Positions 6,027 through 9,217 of a stretch of 9,217 nt of DNA are shown one piece after another. The stretch comes from Ilumatobacteraceae bacterium. Lineage in GTDB: Bacteria; Actinomycetota; Acidimicrobiia; Acidimicrobiales; Ilumatobacteraceae. The stretch's first letter is position 1; each line of letters opens with the position of its first letter. The stretch covers positions 1-9,217 of the forward strand of contig JANQZQ010000014.1 in NCBI GenBank assembly GCA_030728545.1, given 5' to 3'. Under the pieces are notes generated by a model that was given only the letters and a program-made list of their open reading frames with translations, did not search any database and was not told the origin of the DNA. Both the position numbers and the translations under genes were made by a program.

Positions 6027-6072
6027 CCAGCGCTACAGCAAAAACCGCAAGCAAAAGTGAGCAACGCCTCAT
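5986..6072 (-). pseudogene. lipoprotein signal peptide fragment of the GerMN gene
   Basis: A 28-codon frame, from an ATG overlapping the kinase stop (ATGA), encodes MRRCSLLLAVFAVALVGC and then GIPVESRAIV, ending at TGA. It has basic residues, a hydrophobic core and an LVGC lipobox, a complete class II signal peptide. The next codons should join the GerMN frame, but that frame is shifted by +1. The shared open window is 6032-5989. A real mutation, a sequencing or assembly indel, or recoding are all possible. The TGA is preceded by ATTGTC, which is not a classical shifty-stop site. Confidence 0.8.
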
Positions 6073-7424
6073 GAGAAATCCTCGCCTCTCCGCAATACGA
6101 CGACGAACCGCGCGCCACCCTCGGGGCTGGTGCCGAGTTGTACGTTGCCACCCATCACGCGCAAGTGTTCAACAGTGATCGAAAGCCCAAGACCCGAACC
6201 CGAAACGGCCGAGTGTTGCACACCTCGCACAAAGGGTTCAAAGATGCGCGACGAGTCGGCAACCGAGACTCCGACACCTGCGTCATCAAAATACAGTTCG
6301 ATATGACTACTGGTGACTTTGCTGCGAATCGCCACAAGCCCGCCTGCATAGAGCTTGGCGTTTGAATTCAGATTCTCGAAAACCTGTTGAAATCTTCGCA
6401 CGTCAACCACGACGGCTATCTCGGGCACCTCGATGATTCGCGGGTCAATGCCACTTCGGTGCGACAATGTCTCCACCAGTGACCGCGCTGAAAGCTCTTC
6501 GAGCAGCGGCTCGACCGTCCCTGACTGGTATCTATTTATTTCAATAAGGTCGTTGAGAATTTTTTCGAACATAATCACGCGTTCACTCAACAAATCACTC
6601 CCCATTTGGGCACGCGGCGGCAGGTCTTCGCGTCGTGCGGCAATCAGATCCGCAGCACCTTTGATGACCGTCAACGGCGACCTCAATTCGTGACTCACCA
6701 CGGCACCAAATCTCGCTTCCCTGTCGATGCGTACACGGAGCGAGTCGGTCATTTCGTTGAAGGTCTGTGCGATGCGTGCTAGGTCGGGTTCGCGCGGCTC
6801 TTTGGCACGCTTGGTGAGGTCTCCACCAGAAATTTGTTCGGCAGTCGAACTGATGTCGTGCAGCGGCTCCATCACTCGTCGCGACAACCACCAACCCACA
6901 GCGCCACCACCCACGATTGCCAAAATGGCTCCGATTGCCAGCGCCCCACGCAAGGTGAGGAGCGTGCGCTCGAGTTCCTCAAGTGACACCACACCCACAA
7001 ACCATGTGTCGCCCTGAGTCTGCAGCGGGAACCCCACAATGATTGCAGTTTCAAATTGCACTTTGGCTCGCTGGCGGGCTGCTGAGCCTGTTTCCAGATT
7101 GCGCACCAGGTCTACCGGCAGATCTTCTGGTGCAAGGCCCACGCCAGAAACCAGCCAAGTGCCACCCTGATGCAAAGCGGCACGAGCACCAGGCAACACT
7201 TGGGCGCCTGCCAACAGCACGGTGAGCGGATCATCGCTTCGCAAAAGTGTGGAGGATGCAATTCGAGCCGCAGCACGAACCTGTGCGACTGCAACATCGT
7301 CGCGCTGGCGAAGCATGTATTCACGCGCAAGCAAGAACGTGGATACCGATGCCAGCAACGACAACAGCGAGGCGATCGCAGCCCCCAGCAGAACGGTTTT
7401 CTTGCGCAGCGTAAACGTAGGCAT
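6069..7424 (-). CDS. sensor histidine kinase, MtrB-like
   Basis: Membrane histidine kinase of 451 residues, partner of the response regulator just upstream. TM1 is at about 11-33, followed by an extracytoplasmic sensor region of about 125 residues (35-158) and TM2 at about 160-180. Then come a HAMP linker (about 181-233) and HisKA with the H-box VSHELRSPLTVI (phospho-acceptor H245). The HATPase region has the N-box FENLNSNAKLYA (349-360), G1 DDAGVGV (380-386), F-box FEPF (395-398) and G2 GSGLGLSI (409-416). All catalytic motifs are present, so it should be active. The ATG abuts the regulator's stop (TAAATG) and the gene's TGA overlaps the next ATG, so the genes are strongly coupled. Order and neighbours recall mtrA-mtrB-lpqB, but orthology rests on context plus motifs only. 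Confidence 0.93.
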   Translation of the reverse strand: MPTFTLRKKTVLLGAAIASLLSLLASVSTFLLAREYMLRQRDDVAVAQVRAAARIASSTLLRSDDPLTVLLAGAQVLPGARAALHQGGTWLVSGVGLAPEDLPVDLVRNLETGSAARQRAKVQFETAIIVGFPLQTQGDTWFVGVVSLEELERTLLTLRGALAIGAILAIVGGGAVGWWLSRRVMEPLHDISSTAEQISGGDLTKRAKEPREPDLARIAQTFNEMTDSLRVRIDREARFGAVVSHELRSPLTVIKGAADLIAARREDLPPRAQMGSDLLSERVIMFEKILNDLIEINRYQSGTVEPLLEELSARSLVETLSHRSGIDPRIIEVPEIAVVVDVRRFQQVFENLNSNAKLYAGGLVAIRSKVTSSHIELYFDDAGVGVSVADSSRIFEPFVRGVQHSAVSGSGLGLSITVEHLRVMGGNVQLGTSPEGGARFVVVLRRGEDFS

Positions 7425-8108
7425 TTACGGCACGATCTTGAATCCAACACCACGCACGGTGAGCAGACTCTCTTTGAGTCCGTGCGCCTCAAGCTTTTGG
7501 CGAATCCGATATATCTGCATGTCCACCAAACGCGAGTCACCGAGATAGTCGTATCCCCATACGGCTTCGAGCAACTCCTGGCGAGACAACGTGGCTGGGG
7601 ATGCCTGCACGAGTGCTCGCAGCACACCAAATTCGGTTCGTGTCAGATGCAGACGTGCACCAGCAACGCTTGCCTCGTGAAGTGACGCATCGATAGACAC
7701 CGAACCGACTGATACCGCAACGGCCGGGTCGGGCGTGGCGCTGTCCGTAGCTCGACGCAGGATTGCGCGCAACCGTGCCACCAGTTCTTTAGCTGCAATC
7801 GGTTTATACAAAAAGTCGTCGGCACCTGCTTCGAGGCCTGTCACCACATCATTCGACTCGCCGTGCGCCGTGAGAATCACTAACGGCATCGTTGTGCGTT
7901 GCCGCAAGTTACGCACAACGTCAATGCCATTAATACCGGGTAAACGCAAGTCAATAATTGCGAGGTCAAGCGCTGTGAGATCTACTTCAGCAATCGCAAA
8001 CTCACCGGTTGGGGCCTCGACAACTTCGAATCCTTCGTCTGAGAGCGAAGCAGAAATGACTTGGCGTATTTTCGAGTCGTCTTCTACGAAAAGCACTCGA
8101 AAGTTCAT
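7425..8108 (-). CDS. OmpR/PhoB-family response regulator, MtrA-like
   Basis: DNA-binding response regulator of 227 residues. The receiver domain (1-117) has the acidic pair D10/D11 in LFVEDD, phospho-acceptor D53 in AIIDLRLPG, T80 in LTAHG, and K102 in LYKPIAAKEL. The winged-helix effector (about 132-227) shows LTRTEFGVLRALV, SRQELLEAVWGYDYLGDSRLVDMQIYRIRQKL split over helices 2-3, and the wing ending VRGVGFKIVP. The C-terminal domain resembles mycobacterial MtrA (LTPLEF, VWGYR, DTRLVNVHVQRLR, TVRGVGYK), so I call it MtrA-like. It is the first gene of a four-gene unit. Upstream lies an array of GTTAC/GTTGAC repeats likely to be its own operator. Confidence 0.94.
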   Translation of the reverse strand: MNFRVLFVEDDSKIRQVISASLSDEGFEVVEAPTGEFAIAEVDLTALDLAIIDLRLPGINGIDVVRNLRQRTTMPLVILTAHGESNDVVTGLEAGADDFLYKPIAAKELVARLRAILRRATDSATPDPAVAVSVGSVSIDASLHEASVAGARLHLTRTEFGVLRALVQASPATLSRQELLEAVWGYDYLGDSRLVDMQIYRIRQKLEAHGLKESLLTVRGVGFKIVP

Positions 8109-8137
8109 AGTAAGAGTGTTTCACCCTAAGGCAACTT

Positions 8138-8186
8138 GTTGACGTTGTAACGCAAATATTTCGTCAACTCGTTACATGATCGTTAC
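8138..8186. promoter_or_regulatory. putative OmpR-family operator array
   Basis: Five related elements lie between the divergent regulator and gpgS: GTTGACG (8138-8144), GTAACG (8147-8152), CGTCAAC (8162-8168), CGTTAC (8170-8175) and CGTTAC (8181-8186). The first and third form a 7-bp inverted repeat. The last two, within TCGTTAC, are direct repeats with an 11-bp period (GTTAC-N6-GTTAC), the spacing of tandem OmpR-family binding and of GlnR-type boxes. The block is AT-richer than its surroundings and contains possible -35 elements (TTGACG on both strands). It probably controls the operon and perhaps gpgS. Confidence 0.55.
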
Positions 8187-8200
8187 TTCGGTGCCAAAAA

Positions 8201-8236
8201 GTGACACAAACTTGCCAGCTGTGACTCTGCCGTGAC
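8201..8236. promoter_or_regulatory. three GTGAC motifs upstream of gpgS
   Basis: GTGAC occurs at 8201-8205, 8221-8225 and 8232-8236 (steps of 20 and 11 bp), all on the gpgS side of the intergenic region. On the minus strand the middle one reads GTCACAGCT, close to the GTCACA motif reported for mycobacterial MtrA. A second binding zone is possible but the motif is short. Confidence 0.35.
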
Positions 8237-8258
8237 CAACTTTGTCGATATCTCACAC

Positions 8259-8263
8259 GAGGA
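8259..8263 (+). promoter_or_regulatory. gpgS ribosome binding site
   Basis: GAGGA lies 8 nt before ATG 8272. This favours that start over TTG 8242 and ATG 8263, for which no suitably placed site is seen. Confidence 0.65.
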
Positions 8264-8271
8264 TGAGGGTC

Positions 8272-9078
8272 ATGACAAGCCTCAACCTCCCCACGACGAC
8301 TGTCTGCATTCCGGCGCACAACGAGAGTGCCACCATTCGCGATGTCATCGCAGTTGTTCAAGATGCCCGCCGCCAACATCCAGGGCTCATCGAAGAGATC
8401 ATCGTTGTAGACGACCGCAGTTCAGACTTCACCGCATCCATTGCCCGCGCCGCTGGTGCTCGCGTCGTGTACGCAGATTTCGAATGTCGCTCTTTTGGTG
8501 GCTCGAGCGGCAAAGGCGACGCCCTGTGGGCAGCCCTTCGACGATGCTCCACCGAATTGGTGCTGTTTCTTGATGGAGACCTCACCGCTTTGAACGCTGG
8601 GCGCTTGAGTCAACTCATCGAGCCACTCGTCGTCAACCCCGATCTGCAGTTGGTCAAGGGCCGCTTCACCAGGTTGTGCTCGGTAGACGGCCCCGGGGCC
8701 GGGCGAGTCACCATGTTGACGGCACGCCCCTTGTTGTCGCTGCTGCGCCCCGAGCTGGCATCGTTCGAAGAACCACTCAGCGGCCTGTTTGCCGGGCGAG
8801 TCGAGACTCTTGGTTCGCTCTGGCTCGACTGCGACTATGGCGTTGATGTCGGCATCCTGCTTGACATCGCAACGATGTACGGCACCGAGAGCGTCCTCGA
8901 AGTCGACCTTGGCGAAATTCGCCATCGCAAGCGGGATTTGGTTGCCCTGTCATCAACAGCCGAGCAAGTAGCCCGAGCGATTCTGGCGAGAGCCACCCAC
9001 TCGACGGTCGCCAATGCCGACCTCACTATGCGTCGCACCCCACCACGACAGACCTTGATGCCCACCATTCTGTATTAA
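8272..9078 (+). CDS. gpgS: glucosyl-3-phosphoglycerate synthase
   Basis: Retaining GT81 glycosyltransferase that moves glucose from a nucleotide donor to D-3-phosphoglycerate, the first step to glucosylglycerate and, in mycobacteria, to methylglucose lipopolysaccharide. With the ATG at 8272 it has 268 residues. It shows TVCIPAHNES (10-19), EIIVVDDRSSD (42-52), SGKGDALWAAL (79-89) with donor-binding K81, and FLDGDL (99-104) with the metal-binding DGD. GRVTMLTARPLLSLLRPEL (144-162) and EPLSGLFAGR (167-176) follow, then DYGVDVGILLD and EIRHRKRDL with H218. These blocks follow the order and spacing of mycobacterial GpgS. The protein is shorter than mycobacterial GpgS (about 320 residues), mainly at the N-terminus. 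It is transcribed away from the two-component operon and probably shares its regulatory region. Confidence 0.9.
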   Translation: MTSLNLPTTTVCIPAHNESATIRDVIAVVQDARRQHPGLIEEIIVVDDRSSDFTASIARAAGARVVYADFECRSFGGSSGKGDALWAALRRCSTELVLFLDGDLTALNAGRLSQLIEPLVVNPDLQLVKGRFTRLCSVDGPGAGRVTMLTARPLLSLLRPELASFEEPLSGLFAGRVETLGSLWLDCDYGVDVGILLDIATMYGTESVLEVDLGEIRHRKRDLVALSSTAEQVARAILARATHSTVANADLTMRRTPPRQTLMPTILY

Positions 9079-9116
9079 GTGTTCAGCGTCACGATGCAAC
9101 GTGGCGTTGCCACCAA

Positions 9117-9217
9117 CTAACTGCGTTCGTACGACGCCACCACTTCGGTGTGGTGCGTGTGCGGAAACAAATCCAGCACTTCAACACTGAGTGGTCGGTA
9201 CCCGGCATCCACCAAGA
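9117..9217 (-). CDS. RumA/TrmA-type RNA (uracil-5-)-methyltransferase, C-terminal fragment
   Basis: Only the last 32 residues are visible, ending in LDLFPHTHHTEVVASYERS and stop TAG. The sequence DLFPHTxHxEVVA is the conserved C-terminal end of SAM-dependent RNA m5U methyltransferases of the RumA/RlmD/TrmA group, which modify uracil in rRNA or tRNA through a catalytic cysteine. That cysteine and the SAM motifs lie beyond the right edge, so rRNA or tRNA specificity cannot be told. The gene converges on gpgS with 38 bp between. A weak GTGGC-GTT-GCCAC stem (9101-9113) without a U-tract is the only terminator-like structure there. Confidence 0.8.
   Translation of the reverse strand, partial: LVDAGYRPLSVEVLDLFPHTHHTEVVASYERS

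Noticed and set aside
8242..8271. Longer gpgS start at TTG 8242 or ATG 8263
   Set aside because: GAGGA at 8259-8263 is well placed only for ATG 8272, and the extra residues match nothing in the family.
9101..9113. Bidirectional terminator between gpgS and the methyltransferase
   Set aside because: The stem GTGGC-GTT-GCCAC is only 5 bp with a 3-nt loop and no U-tract on either strand.

Overview
The window looks like an ordinary chromosomal segment of a high-GC Gram-positive bacterium (Actinomycetota). Supporting signs are a Gram-positive/actinobacterial type LexA box at recA, a recA-miaB neighbourhood, a glucosyl-3-phosphoglycerate synthase, and a response regulator / histidine kinase / GerMN-lipoprotein operon arranged like mtrA-mtrB-lpqB. 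The short DUF983 protein and the short GerMN lipoprotein without a beta-propeller make me think of Acidimicrobiia, but that placement is inference.

Left part (1-4387), all on the minus strand. It holds, in transcription order, a PLP-dependent GSA-aminomutase-like enzyme, a DUF983 zinc-ribbon membrane protein 3 nt behind it, a GC-rich 22-bp tandem repeat, the SOS-regulated recA with its own promoter and LexA operator, a strong UUCG-loop terminator, and miaB running off the left edge. The recX gene that often sits between recA and miaB in actinobacteria is absent here.

Middle (4388-4716). A short space separates the divergent aminomutase-like gene from two plus-strand tRNA genes, tRNA-His(GTG) and tRNA-Lys(CTT). 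Both encode CCA, and a long GNRA-capped hairpin lies between them.

Right part (4717-9217). A tightly coupled minus-strand operon encodes, in order, an OmpR-type response regulator, a HAMP/HisKA sensor kinase, a GerMN lipoprotein and a family 2 glycosyltransferase. Junctions are TAAATG, an ATGA overlap and a 5-nt gap. The lipoprotein gene is broken by an apparent +1 frameshift: a perfect lipoprotein signal peptide lies in one frame and the GerMN domain in the next. Divergent from the operon is gpgS, and the 160-bp space between them carries an array of GTTAC/GTTGAC-type repeats suited to an OmpR-family operator. The C-terminus of a RumA/TrmA-type RNA uracil methyltransferase enters from the right edge.

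I see no mobile element, CRISPR array or phage gene. The regions most worth following up are the frameshifted lipoprotein inside an MtrAB-LpqB-like operon with an added glycosyltransferase, and the operator array shared with gpgS.
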